DNA of 64,000 nt from Littorina saxatilis. Lineage: Eukaryota; Mollusca; Gastropoda; Littorinimorpha; Littorinidae. Made by a program: the position numbers and the translations under genes. The notes under the pieces were generated by a model that was not told the origin of the DNA, did not search any database, and saw only the letters and a list, made by a program, of their open reading frames with translations. Numbering within the stretch: position 1 is the stretch's first letter; each line of letters starts with the position of its first letter. Positions 10,538 through 20,889 of the stretch are shown one piece after another. The DNA lies in the NCBI RefSeq assembly GCF_037325665.1, contig NC_090255.1, forward strand, positions 32,988,435 to 33,052,434, in the 5' to 3' direction.

Positions 10538-11750
10538 TGTCGCGGAACGCGATTCAGAAAATAAGTTTGTGTATTGCAGTGGTTTGCAGTGTTTAGTCAT
10601 GTTTAGTCAATAATATTTATCCGATTTAACCGAGACCGGAAGGAGACGGCGCATGAAGGTACCGAGACCAGAAAGAGACGGCGCGTGAGAGTCTTCTTTA
10701 GTGACGTGTAAAAAGTCTATCGCGTCACGTATAGCGCAGCCAATTATCAGGAGGCAGGTGAACGGCGATCTGGCATTCTGTGTTGAGACACGAGGACAGG
10801 CGCACGGGCAGGCAGACGAACGTCTTAATTCGCTGGTCAAGAAACAGCATGCGACGCGTGTCACATTAATAGCAGAATAACTTACGTCGAAGGGTGAGTA
10901 GATCATTCAAGTCAAGCTTGCCAAAGCCTTTCCGATTTTCGCCTGCGCAGTCAACTCAGCTGGTAACCAAATGGCCAGCCGGGAGATTTCGCAACGGTCA
11001 AGTCGTTACCGCAAATATTTTCTTGTTGTTCTGTAATATCGTAATATGATGCATGTATCGTGTTATGTAGTTGTTGTGCAAGTGGAAGCCGTGATGTGGC
11101 GGCAACTTGAACGTTTGGATTAGAGCACTTTGGGCTCAGTTGTTTTATTTTGTTTAGCTGGTCACTGCGATGGGAGAAGGACCAGACCAGCCGCAGAACA
11201 AACCACTCAGTAAGTTCTATGATTGTATGAACCAATTATAGAGCTGAACCAAGGTTTGTTAATTGCAGACGTTCCGGGTTCCGGGTTCCGGGTTCCGGGT
11301 TCTGGGTGAAGATGTCCAAGGACGTCGATGCAGAGTATATTTACCGAACACTTCAAAGAACATGAACTGGATGGGGAAAACCAACGAGTCACGAGCAAGC
11401 ATGGTTTCAACCGGGATAGACCTTTTCGTCATCTTCAGACCGTCAGGCGAACCAGTTCTTCACAACTAATTTAAGTAACACCAAGGAAAAAAACAGACGT
11501 GCTTGTTCTGTGTCTCTCGAACTCGTGTGATATGAATCGTGCGCGATGAACTAACTTTCCTAACTTTTCGAATCTTTTCTTTTTTGATACACCATTCATC
11601 CATCGGAAAATAAACCGAAATTTATACTTCGTAGAATCCACCTATAAAGAATTGCGTTTGTTGTTGAGTTTTTTTAGCAATAAAACTCAAGTGTGGGAGT
11701 TTGAAAGTACTTCTACTTTTCTAAATCTTTCTTCCCCACATTCCGCTACA
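10538..11750 (+). repeat. 3' LTR of the GMR1-like element
   Basis: 1213 bp, matching 3979-5192 at all but about four positions. It ends CA at 11750 and is followed at once by the GTGTA target duplication and the interrupted LINE endonuclease. Confidence 0.93.
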
Positions 11751-11755
11751 GTGTA

Positions 11756-12642
11756 GACTTCTCTTTCGCTCAGATCGGGCTTCTTGGCATTCTTTATTAA
11801 ACCATGGCACTTTAATGCGGTTGTTTGAAGATGTTTTTGGGATGTACTCAGTGGCAATGTCTTGTAGAGTGTTTGTAAAAATAGATGATGGGTCGTCACT
11901 TCCATCAAAGACAGTGTCTTCTGTGAGTTGGACAGAACATTCGGCAGTAAAAGACAGCCAGTTTGCCTTGTTCAGGTTCCATCTCTGGGGGGAAGCTTCT
12001 TCCAATCCATCTATTTGAGACATCAAGATAGGGAAATGATCGCTACCACATGTGTCATCATAGACCTTAAATTCAAAGTCTAGAACAAGAGAGGTGTCGC
12101 AAATAACTAGATCTAGTATGGACTTGCATCCTGTTGCTGGATGGAGATATGTTGGTACTCCATCGTTTAAAACGCATAGATTACGATTATCTAAAAAATC
12201 TTCTAGAATTCGTCCTCTCGTACTTAGAGAGTTGCTGCCCCATAAAGGGGAATGAGCGTTAAAATCTCCCATTAAAACAAAGGGAGCTGGAAGCTGATCA
12301 ATAAGATTTTCAAGATCGTGCTTCGTGTAACATTTTGATGGTGACAGATATACACTGCAGAGAGTGATGGTTTTATCTAATGTCACTCGTGCTGCGACGG
12401 CTTGAATGTTTGTACATAGGTTGATCTCACTACAAAGTACACTTTTCTTAATCAAAAGAGCAACTCCCCCAGACGTGTTATTGTCTGAATGGTTTCTAAA
12501 AACATTGTATCCAGATACATTAAAATCTTTGTTTGGTTTCAGCATTGTTTCCTGTAATGCTGTAGCAACAGGATGAAATTTGTGTAAAAGTAGACATAAT
12601 TCTTCATAGTTAGCTTGGACCCCTCTACAATTCCATTGAATG
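11756..12642 (-). CDS. LINE copy A ORF2, endonuclease part
   Basis: Apurinic-type endonuclease domain of LINE copy A, cut off from its RT half (1193-3978) by the LTR element. Visible motifs: QWNCRG at the 5' edge (the catalytic Asn of the domain start), ALQETML, GGVALLIKKSV, LMGDFNAHSPLWGS near 12260, LDLVICDTS and SDHFPIL. It ends in KRSLH at the LTR junction. The 5' edge lies in the codons just before QWN and abuts the 3' tail of copy B with nothing between. The first in-frame ATG (12545) is about 30 codons inside the domain. Confidence 0.92.
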
Positions 12643-12814
12643 GTTGGTTTTTGGGGTTTAATGTCTCTTCAGCAGATGCTAGCTGCTATTCGAGACCGAT
12701 GCAGTTATTTTCTTTTCCCTTCATATGTCAAGTTCTACGTTTCAGACTATTTACATTCAAATCTATCACTGTAAAAGAAGGTTCTAAAAATTAATAATTT
12801 TCACTTCTGGTACT
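12643..12814 (-). other. 3'UTR and tail of LINE copy B
   Basis: Matches the 3'UTR of copy A (1016-1192) nearly base for base, including GTCTCTTCAGCAGATG read on the plus strand. The tail shows one CCAA-type unit fewer than copy A. Diverged relatives of this 3' end occur at 21928-22112 and 24209-24425. Confidence 0.88.
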
Positions 12815-15800
12815 TTAAATCTTGTAAAAAATCTTGATCTCTTTTAAAAAGTTAAAAATCTTGTCCGGGGGAACATCCCGGAATAAAACCTTCAGTGTTT
12901 CCGCATTGTAGTGTTTGTCTCGAAATTCTTGAACGTCTACACATTTTGTGAGAACATGTTCTAATGTCCATGGTTCGTCACATCCAAAACAGTATGGTGG
13001 ATCTTCACCTTTCAGCAGATACGAATGTGTAATGTGACTGTGCCCAATGTGTAAGCGACAGAGAACTGTCTCTTCTTTCCTGTTGAGGCGACATTGGGGT
13101 AGGCTGTCCGACAGCTGGGGGACGATCTTATGAAGTTTATTTTCTTCACATTCGTCCCATTCACTCTGCCATAGGTACTTTATGTACATGTTGGTGCGAG
13201 TTCTGAAATCTGAATGCTTTGTGTGTTTGTCAGTGATGAGTCTTTCTCTGGCTTCTTTAGCAGCTTGATCAGCTGCAGAGTTGCCTCTAATTCCAACATG
13301 GGATGGCACCCATGCAAACACAATCCTTTTGCCTTCTTCAATCAGAGATGCATGTAGCTCTTGGATTTCGACCAACAGTGGGTGATCTAGCTGAGTTCTC
13401 TTCACGGCGGTAAGAGCCGATAGGGAATCCGACAGAATCAGGAAGTCTTTCTTTTTTGACTGATATACCTGTTTCAGAGCTAGCTGTAAAGCTTTCAACT
13501 CTGCAGAAAATACAGAACTGTCATCCGGAAGACGGGCCGAAAAGGCCCTATCGAGTTTAGGGCCAGTGACAGAAGCTGATGCCACTTTACTTTCAGCTTT
13601 GGACCCATCAGTGTATATTCGTTGATGGGAAGGAAACTCGGTACAGAACTGGCTAAAACACTGTTTAAAAATCAAATCATTTGTCTCTGACTTCTTTAAC
13701 CTTGTCAGATCGAGTCGAACAACTGGATCTGGCAATGTCCATGGAGGTGTTTCTGTCCATCGATTTTCACTAACATGATCGAGTTTTATCTTTGATTCGG
13801 CCAGATGTGACTGAATCCGAGAAGACAGAGGTGCTCGATCATTTGGGTGACTTTCAAAAAATTCAGAGCATTGTGGTTGAAATACGCATTGGTAGGCTGG
13901 ATTTGTAGGCATAGCTTTCAGTTTCAACACATAATTTAGGGTGAGTTTCAGGCGTCGCAGCCTCAGAGAGGGTTCTTTGGCCTCAAAATATAAGGACTGT
14001 ACTGGAGACGTCCTGAAAGCTCCCAGACAAAGACGTATACCCTGGTGGTGTATTGTGTCTAATAGCCTTAGGTTGGATTTTGCGGCTCCACCATAGACGA
14101 CACAACCATAGTCCAACTTGGATCGGATTAAAGCACGGTAAAGTCTGAGTAGGACTGTGCGGTCAGCACCCCAGTCCGTATGAGAAACCACTTTCAATAC
14201 ATCCAGAGCTTTCAGACATGATGTTCTCAGATACTGGATATGTTTAAGGAATGTTAGTCGACGGTCAAAGGTCAGTCCTAGGAATTTAAATTCTTCAACA
14301 ACCTTGACAGGATTACCATTCAGGACCAGAGAGGGTTCTGGCATGGCTCCCCTTTGTTTGCAAAGATGCATACAGACAGTTTTGCTGGTGGAAAATTTGA
14401 AACCGTTCTCTGTTACCCATTTTTGCACCTTGTCTATACATAATTGAAGCTGCCTTTCCACTCTATGTAGGGATTTGCCACGCACACAAAGTGCAAAGTC
14501 ATCAACAAACAAGGATGGCTCGGATCCTTTCAGTACTGCCTTTACTATGTTATTGATTTTGATGTTGAACAACATGGGTGATAGAATGCTTCCTTGAGGA
14601 ACACCCATCTCTTGTTGACAGAACTCTGATAGGTTGGGACCGACCCGTACTGTAAAAAATCGATTACTTAGAAATCCTTCCACAAAAACAGGGAGACGTC
14701 CACGAAAACCCATTTCATGCAAATCAGCTAAAATACCGTGTTTCCAGGTCGTGTCGTAAGCCTTCTCGAGGTCAAAAAATATAGCTAGTACATGTTCAGA
14801 TCTCGCAAAGGCCTCTCGAACGAAGGTCTCAAAACGTACCAAATGATCAGTGGTGCTGTGTCCCTTTCGGAAGCCACATTGCACATCACTTAAGAGGTTT
14901 TGTTTTTCTAGGTACCACACCATCCTAGCGTTGACCAATCTCTCCATGGTTTTACACAGACAGCTGGTCAAGGCTATCGGACGGTAGTTGCTGGGGTTTG
15001 TATGATCTTTACCTGGTTTTGGAATGGGGACAATCATCGCTTCTTGCCATGAAGGTGGAAAGGATCCACTCTCCCATATGTGGTTAAAAACCTTCAGCAG
15101 GACCAGAAGACAACTTTCTGGTAGGTGTGTGAGGAACTGATAATGTATTCCGTCCAGCCCCGTTGCTGAGTTGTTGCATTTTTGTAAGGCTTGTTTGAGT
15201 TCAGTTATACTGAACAACTTGTTGTAGTTCTCCTCATTCTGAGATGAGAAGTTTATGGGTTTACGTTCTTGGGTGGCTTTGATTTTTTGAAAATCTGTGC
15301 AGTAATTTTGTGTTGATGAGTTTTTTTCCATTGTTGAAGCCAGAACGTTTGCTACTTCATTCTTTTGGGTTATAAGGGATCCATTTACCACAAGGTGGTT
15401 AATTGATGCAGATCCTTTTTTCCCTTTGATTTTACGAATAGCATTCCAAACTTTACTTGATGATACCTTAGAGTTTAAGTTTGAGCAAAAAGACCTCCAG
15501 GATGTTCTTTTAGAATGTTTTATGACAGTGCGACTCTTAGCGCGAAATCTGAAGAAAGTCAACTTCTTGCTAAGGGTCGGGCATCTGTAGAACCTGTGTA
15601 GACTTCTCTTTCGCTCAGATCGGGCTTCTTGGCATTCTTTATTAAACCATGGCACTTTAATGCGGTTGTTTGAAGATGTTTTTGGGATGTACTCAGTGGC
15701 AATGTCTTGTAGAGTGTTTGTAAAAATAGATGATGGGTCGTCACTTCCATCAAAGACAGTGTCTTCTGTGAGTTGGACAGAACATTCGGCAGTAAAAGAC

Positions 15801-16507
15801 AGCCAGTTTGCCTTGTTCAGGTTCCATCTCTGGGGGGAAGCTTCTTCCAATCCATCTATTTGAGACATCAAGATAGGGAAATGATCGCTACCACATGTGT
15901 CATCATATACTTTAAATTCAAAGTCTAGAACAAGAGAGGTGTCGCAAATAACTAGATCTAGTATGGACTTGCATCCTGTTGCTGGATGGAGATATGTTGG
16001 TACTCCATCGTTTAAAACGCATAGATTACGATTGTCTAAAAAATCTTCTAGAATTCGTCCTCTCGTACTTAGAGAGTTGCTGCCCCATAAAGGGGAATGA
16101 GCGTTAAAATCTCCCATTAAAACAAAGGGAGCTGGAAGCTGATCAATAAGATTTTCAAGATCGTGTTTCGTGTAACATTTGGATGGTGACAGATATACAC
16201 TGCAGAGAGTGATGGTTTTATCTAATGTCACTCGTGCTGCGACGGCTTGAATGTTTGTACATAGGTTGATCTCACTACAAAGTACACTTTTCTTAATCAA
16301 AAGAGCAACTCCCCCAGACGTGTTATTGTCTGAATGGTTTCTAAAAACATTGTATCCAGATACATTAAAATCTTTGTTTGGTTTCAGCATTGTTTCCTGT
16401 AATGCTGTAGCAACAGGATGAAATTTGTGTAAAAGTAGACATAATTCTTCATAGTTAGCTTGGACCCCTCTACAATTCCATTGAATAAAATTGGCTATGT
16501 TTGTTTA
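12815..16507 (-). CDS. LINE copy B ORF2 (endonuclease, RT, RNase H), intact
   Basis: Uninterrupted frame of about 1230 codons. Endonuclease: QWNCRGVQANYEEL, ALQET, LMGDFNAHSPLWG near 16105, SDHFPIL near 15880. RT: QCGFRKGHSTTDHL, FFDLEKAYDT, VPQGSILSPM, SLFVDDFAL near 14500. RNase H: IYTDGSKAES near 13615, ILSDSLSAL, WVPSHVGIRGNSAADQ. C-terminus: CFGCDEPWTLEHVLTKC. The frame opens after TAA-AAC-TAA, directly downstream of and in phase with the ORF1 stop at 16511, and the first ATG (16390) lies inside the endonuclease. ORF2 is therefore probably translated by re-initiation or from a non-ATG codon; this is inference. No disabling change was noticed, so apart from 5' truncation this copy could be recently active. 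Confidence 0.94.
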
Positions 16508-16510
16508 GTT

Positions 16511-17640
16511 TTAAGAAGTTTCTGCCTCCATACCCTCTTCGTCGGATAAACTCCCAAAATGATTGTATAGTGTGATGGGATTTTTCTCCATTTTTGGGGT
16601 GCGAGGCGATCTTTGGGGCAGAGTAACTTTTCCCTTGTCCGGAGGTGTTCGTGGTGTGGATTGAGTAAGGTCCACTACCTCCACTACCTCGACGGCCCCC
16701 TTCCTGTGAGTTGCCCTGTGAACGGGCTTCTGGGTTGGGGTGGTGAAGCGAACCTCACCAGGAGACCCCATAGGGTCCTCAATTGGGGTGGTGAAGCGAG
16801 CCTCACCAGGAGCCCCCACAGGGTCTCCAGTTGGGGCGGTGAAGCAAACCTCACCAGGAGACCCCATAGTCTCCAGTGGGGATAGCCCCACCTGTGCTTT
16901 CATCTGTCTGTGTACAAATACTTTTGTTTCTTGTGGGCTCTGTCCTTTTCAACATGGACGGGCCTGCCTGGACACCCACAGACCTATATGAAATACTGGT
17001 CTGGGTGGGTGTTGACTTTGTTGCAGGTCTTTGACTGACTGCTGCCGCAAAACTTTTCTGGAAGGAAAAAACATTAGTTTTTTCAACCTCCTTCCTGGCG
17101 TCTGAGAAAGACATCTTTTTCTCCGTTTTTGTTTTTTGAATGGCCTGTTCAAACTTGTATTTTGGACATTCTCTGGAGGACGGGGAATGGTTTCCCTTAC
17201 AGTTTGTGCAGGTGGGTGGTGATGTGCAGGGACCTTCGTGAGGATCTCCGCCACACCTCTCGCACACTGCCTTCTGTTTACATCCAGCCTTTGAATGTCC
17301 AAATCTTTGGCATTGGAAACATCTCATTGGTGATGGAATATACAAAGTCACTCTTATTTGAACAAATCCCACTTTTATTTTCTCAGGGATGGTTGGGGTA
17401 CAAAAAGTGACGAAAAGGGTGTTGGTGGGTACTCTGATATCGCCCTTCCTGATCAACACCCGGTACACATCAATGACACCTTGATCCTTTAGACCTTCTT
17501 TTATTTCAGCCTCACTGAGGCCCTCCAGCTCTCGGCATCGGATGACTCCTTTGCTGGTGTTCAGGCCTCTGTGAGGACTGACCTTGACCGGTCTATCAAC
17601 AAATTTCTGACCATTCAGACGGAGAAGACCATCTGATGCC
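16511..17640 (-). pseudogene. LINE copy B ORF1 (gag-like, three zinc knuckles), 5'-truncated and frameshifted
   Basis: Nucleic-acid-binding ORF1 protein. Truncated at 17640, where the Helitron resumes; the upstream residues in the same frame are Helitron antisense, not LINE. Seen in order: an RRM-like stretch ending TLYIPSPMRC, knuckles CFQCQRFGHSKAGC, CERCGGDPHEGPC and CTNCKGNHSPSSREC, a Lys/Glu-rich helix (KTKTEKKMSFSDARKE), then NKSICTQTDE. The frame shifts by one near 16851-16903, after which the reading continues with the 16-residue repeats and ends LSDEEGMEAETS at 16511. The shift could be a real lesion or an assembly error. The family normally has one continuous ORF1. Confidence 0.88.
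16735..16878 (-). repeat. Three 48-bp tandem repeats inside ORF1
   Basis: Period of 48 bases (16 codons), three imperfect copies starting near 16735, 16783 and 16831. Each encodes a variant of DPMGSPGEVRFTTPIE. The period is a multiple of three, so copy number can change without breaking ORF1. Confidence 0.85.
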
Positions 17641-17652
17641 TTTCTCTCATGG
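17641..17652. repeat. Target-site duplication, right copy
   Basis: TTTCTCTCATGG, the partner of 1004-1015, at the 5' end of LINE copy B. Confidence 0.95.
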
Positions 17653-17905
17653 ACAGCTATATGTTGCCTTCTCGAGAGCAAAATCCTTCTCAAATATTTT
17701 TGTACACGTTGTCAACAATTCTATCCAAGGACAATTCCAAGGAAAGACAATTACCCAGAATGTTGTCTACAAAAATAATGGTCTTGAACTAGCCATGCTC
17801 TGCACAGACATTACACCACAACCCACACCCAGATCCAATTTAGCTGCTACTGTGTGTGAACAAACTATTGATGTACTTTTCCAATTTAGCTGCTACTGTG
17901 TGTGA
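17653..17905 (+). CDS. Helitron helicase, partial (second segment)
   Basis: Continuation of the frame interrupted at 1015. QLYVAFSRAKSFSNIFVHV is motif VI of PIF1-like helicases in Helitrons, and the join to PVFSHG at 1015 is in phase. After NVVYKN the reading passes into ELAMLCTDITPQPT and then a minisatellite before the stop at 17905. Helitron helicases commonly end soon after the NVVYK motif, so the last 50 residues are probably not native. Confidence 0.9.
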
Positions 17906-18345
17906 ACAAACTATTGATGTACTTTTCCAATTTAGCTGCTACTGTGTGTGAACAAACTATTGATGTACTTTTCCAATTTAGCTGCTACTGTGTGTGAACA
18001 AACTATTGATGTACTTTCCAAAAGTACATGTGTTCTGATCCAATTTAGCTGCTACTGTGTGTGAACAAACGATCCACTTTAGCTGCTACTGTGTGTGAAC
18101 AAACTATTGATGTACTTTTCACAAGTACATTTGTTCTGATCCAATTTAGCTGCTACTGTGTGTGAGAACAAACTATCCAATTTAGCTGCTACTGTGTGTG
18201 AACAAACTATTGATGTACTTTTCACAAGTACATTTGTTCTGATCCAATTTAGCTGCTACTGTGTGTGAGAACAAACTATCCAATTTAGCTGCTACTGTGT
18301 GTGAACAAACTATTGATGTACTTTTCACAAGTACATGTGTTCTGA
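17835..18345 (+). repeat. 46-bp minisatellite downstream of the Helitron helicase
   Basis: About nine copies of a unit beginning CCAATTTAGCTGCTACTGTG and ending in GATGTACTTTT. The first four are simple 46-bp repeats; later ones carry an additional CACAAGTACATTTGTTCTGAT block or a shortened core. The unit overlaps the end of the helicase reading frame. Confidence 0.9.
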
Positions 18346-18439
18346 CTCATCTAACAATGAAGGGATGTTTGAACCGTGACTGGATGTGCAACTATGTAAG
18401 CGTTGAGTGTTTTTCAAACCTAAGTTGGTGATGTGTAAA

Positions 18440-20130
18440 TATTAGTTTTATGCTGTTCGTACAAACCTTTGTAACTTTAACGCTCAGCGTGTTCCAAGGA
18501 AAGACATGTACAATTACCCACAATGTTGTCTACCAGAAGGTCTTGAACTTGCCATGCTCTGCACGGACATTACACCACTATCCACAACCCACACCCAGAT
18601 CCAATTTAGCTGCGACTGTGTGTGAACGAACTATTGATGTACTTTTCACAAGTACATGTGTTTTGGAACACTTTAAGGAAGTTTTACAGACTGATAAATG
18701 GGATTTACCTGTCAATTGCGATCATTAATGCTGTCTTTTTCTCTCTCTCCCAATTGCATGCATGACGATGTGCACACAGTTCAAGTGCACATTTAGCGTT
18801 GTGTGGTTTTTTTTTCTCTCTAAAAATATGCATGGTGATCTGTAAACATTTTGGTCTCTGTGCAAAATGCATGTGTAAACATTTTGTTGTTCACTGTCGA
18901 CACCGAACCAATTTCACATTTTAACATTTTATTTTTCACTGCTGAAGTGTCCGTGCAAAATGCATGTGCAAACTCTAAATATCTCTTTCTCCCTGTCTGT
19001 CTTCCAGTGATCTTGCTGGACATGCAAACGATGTTCCAAGACAAAAGTGTGTGTGAACTTGAAATCATGTTACATGTACATTGATAATTGGAACACTTTA
19101 AGGAAGTTTTACAGACTGATAATGGGATTTACCTGTCCAGTTTATGTACTGATGTGCACCTATGATAGTGTTCTTCATTGCGATCATTAATGCTGCCTTT
19201 TTCTGTCGCTCCCAATTGCATGCATGACGATGTGCACACAGTTCAAGTGCACATTTAGCGTTGTGTGTGTGTTCTTTGTGGGTGTTTTGCATGGTGATCT
19301 GACAACACTTTGGTCTCTGTGCCAAATGCAGCTCAAGTGCACATTTAGCGTTATGTGTGTGTTTTTTGTGGGTGGTTTTTTTTCTCTAAACATATGCATG
19401 TGTAATGTGTAATGTGTAAACATTTTGTTGTTCGCAGAACCAATTTCACATTTTAACATTTTATTTTTCACACACGTTTGCTGAAGTGTACAAATTGTGT
19501 GAACGAACTATTGATATACTTTTCACAAGTGTTTTGGAACACTTTAAGAAAGTTTTACAGACTGATAAATGGGATTTCCAGATATCCAGAGGACAAACTC
19601 TAAATATCTCTCTTTCTCCCGGTCTGTCTTCCAGTGAACTGGTTGTTGTCACCTACAACAACAACAACAAATGCTGTACATGCAAACGGTGTTGTGAACT
19701 TGAAATCCTGTTACATGTACATTGATGTTTTCTTCATTTTGCACATAATTGCATTTTCTCACTCCCTTTCTTGAGTTTGCTACTGTGTATGTGTGAACAA
19801 ACTATTGCTGTACTTTTTGCAAGTAAGGGTGTACTGATGTGCACCTATGATAGTGTTCTTCATTGCGATCATTAATGCTGTCTTTTTCTCTCGCTCCCAT
19901 GACGATATGCACACAGTTCAAGTGCACATTTTGCGTTGTGTGTGTTTGTGTTTTTTTGTTTGTGTTTTTTTTCTCTAAACATATGCATGGTGATCTGTAA
20001 ACATTTTGGTCTCTGTGCAAAATGCATCTGTAAACATTTTGTTGTTCGCAGAACCAATTTCACATTATAACATTTTATTTTTCACTCACATGTTTGCTGA
20101 AGTGTACACATTTTGTTCCATTTAACGCTG
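18440..20130 (+). repeat. Segmental repeats derived from the Helitron 3' region
   Basis: 18485-18660 repeats the helicase C-terminal coding tail and first minisatellite unit of 17735-17880 in diverged form (ITHNVVYQKVL against ITQNVVYKNNG). Three further blocks share ordered words: GCGATCATTAATGCTG, ACACAGTTCAAGTGCACATT, GCATGGTGATCTG and CAGAACCAATTTCACATT. They begin near 18713, 19175 and 19865. These look like tandem 3' ends of related Helitrons or their non-autonomous copies. No classical CTRR end with hairpin could be fixed by eye. Confidence 0.65.
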
Positions 20131-20810
20131 GATTTGTTTTTCCTGTCTCAAAAGGTATGGTGATGTGTACAAATATTATTCTCTGGGCACATATTTTTTG
20201 CACAATTATGTCCCTCACTTACGTCAATGTAGCCGCTAATTTGTTTAAGTCCAGTCAATCGTACGTTTCATTGTAGGTGACTCGAGCTGTTGGCAAACTG
20301 ACGAGAAGATTTCTTTCCCAATTATATGATTGGTGTTATATTTTTTTTTTACACATTTTAACTAGCATTCATCATCTTGGTTGAAGCGTGACAAAATCAT
20401 TTTGCCACATTGACTGAAATCTCAGAAAAGGGCACAATTTAACGCTGTTTTATTCTTTCCCAATTATATGATTGGTGTTTTAATGTTCACAGAACCCACT
20501 GTATATTTACAACTGGGTTACTTTTTCATTCCTATTTGCTGATGTGTAAAACATTTTTTTAGAACTGTGCACACTATTTGCTAATTTTCATGTGTTTGTT
20601 TCACTCCCATGTGTCATACTGTTGCATGACATAAAGACATCTCTGCAAATTCATATTAACTCATTTTAAATGCATTGTGTTAGCAGGTCAGTAAGGTGAA
20701 AATATCCACTATCTTCTGTGGAAGTCTTCAGTATATTCTACCATATGAATTTGAGGCAATAAGATTCCTCCATAATATCAGCGGCTTTTTTTTTCAGTGG
20801 TGTTCCTCAT

Positions 20811-20812
<2 letters not shown>

Positions 20813-20873
<61 letters not shown>
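20813..20873. repeat. (GA)n microsatellite
   Basis: About 30 uninterrupted GA units. Confidence 0.97.
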
Positions 20874-20875
<2 letters not shown>

Positions 20876-20889
20876 GATGTTTATGTGTT

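Larger units (their letters stand above)
3979..11750 (+). mobile_element. GMR1-like LTR retrotransposon (Ty3/gypsy-like), looks whole
   Basis: 7.77 kb element on the plus strand inserted in LINE copy A. LTRs at 3979-5192 and 10538-11750 begin TGTCGCGG and end in CA, and the insertion is flanked by GTGTA at 3974-3978 and 11751-11755. Between them lie a primer-binding site, a leader, one long gag-pol frame and a polypurine tract. Domain order gag-protease-integrase-RT-RNase H places it in the GMR1 group. The two LTRs differ at roughly four positions in 1.2 kb (about 0.3%), so the insertion is very recent. I see no break in the coding frame; there is no env-like gene. Confidence 0.94.
1016..17640 (-). 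mobile_element. Head-to-tail dimer of an I/Nimbus-like LINE
   Basis: Minus-strand insertion with a single 12-bp target duplication at its outer edges. In LINE orientation it reads: copy B (17640 down to 12643, 5'-truncated inside ORF1, then ORF2, 3'UTR and tail), directly followed by copy A (12642 down to 1016, 5'-truncated at the very start of the endonuclease, then RT, RNase H, 3'UTR and tail). Copy A is itself split by an LTR element at 3979-11755. There is no host sequence and no second target duplication at the 12642/12643 join. The aligned parts differ at about a dozen sites over 3.9 kb. The clade is judged from the APE endonuclease + RT + RNase H layout and the CCHC ORF1; I or Nimbus is likely, R1 or Loa less so. 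Confidence 0.9.

Noticed and set aside
16613-16991. Plus-strand frames over the LINE ORF1 repeats
   Set aside because: Antisense shadows; the minus strand carries the recognisable zinc-knuckle protein.
12643-17640. LINE copy B as a separate later insertion at the 5' end of copy A
   Set aside because: It would need its own target duplication at the join, and TTTCTCTCATGG would have to separate the copies; neither is seen.
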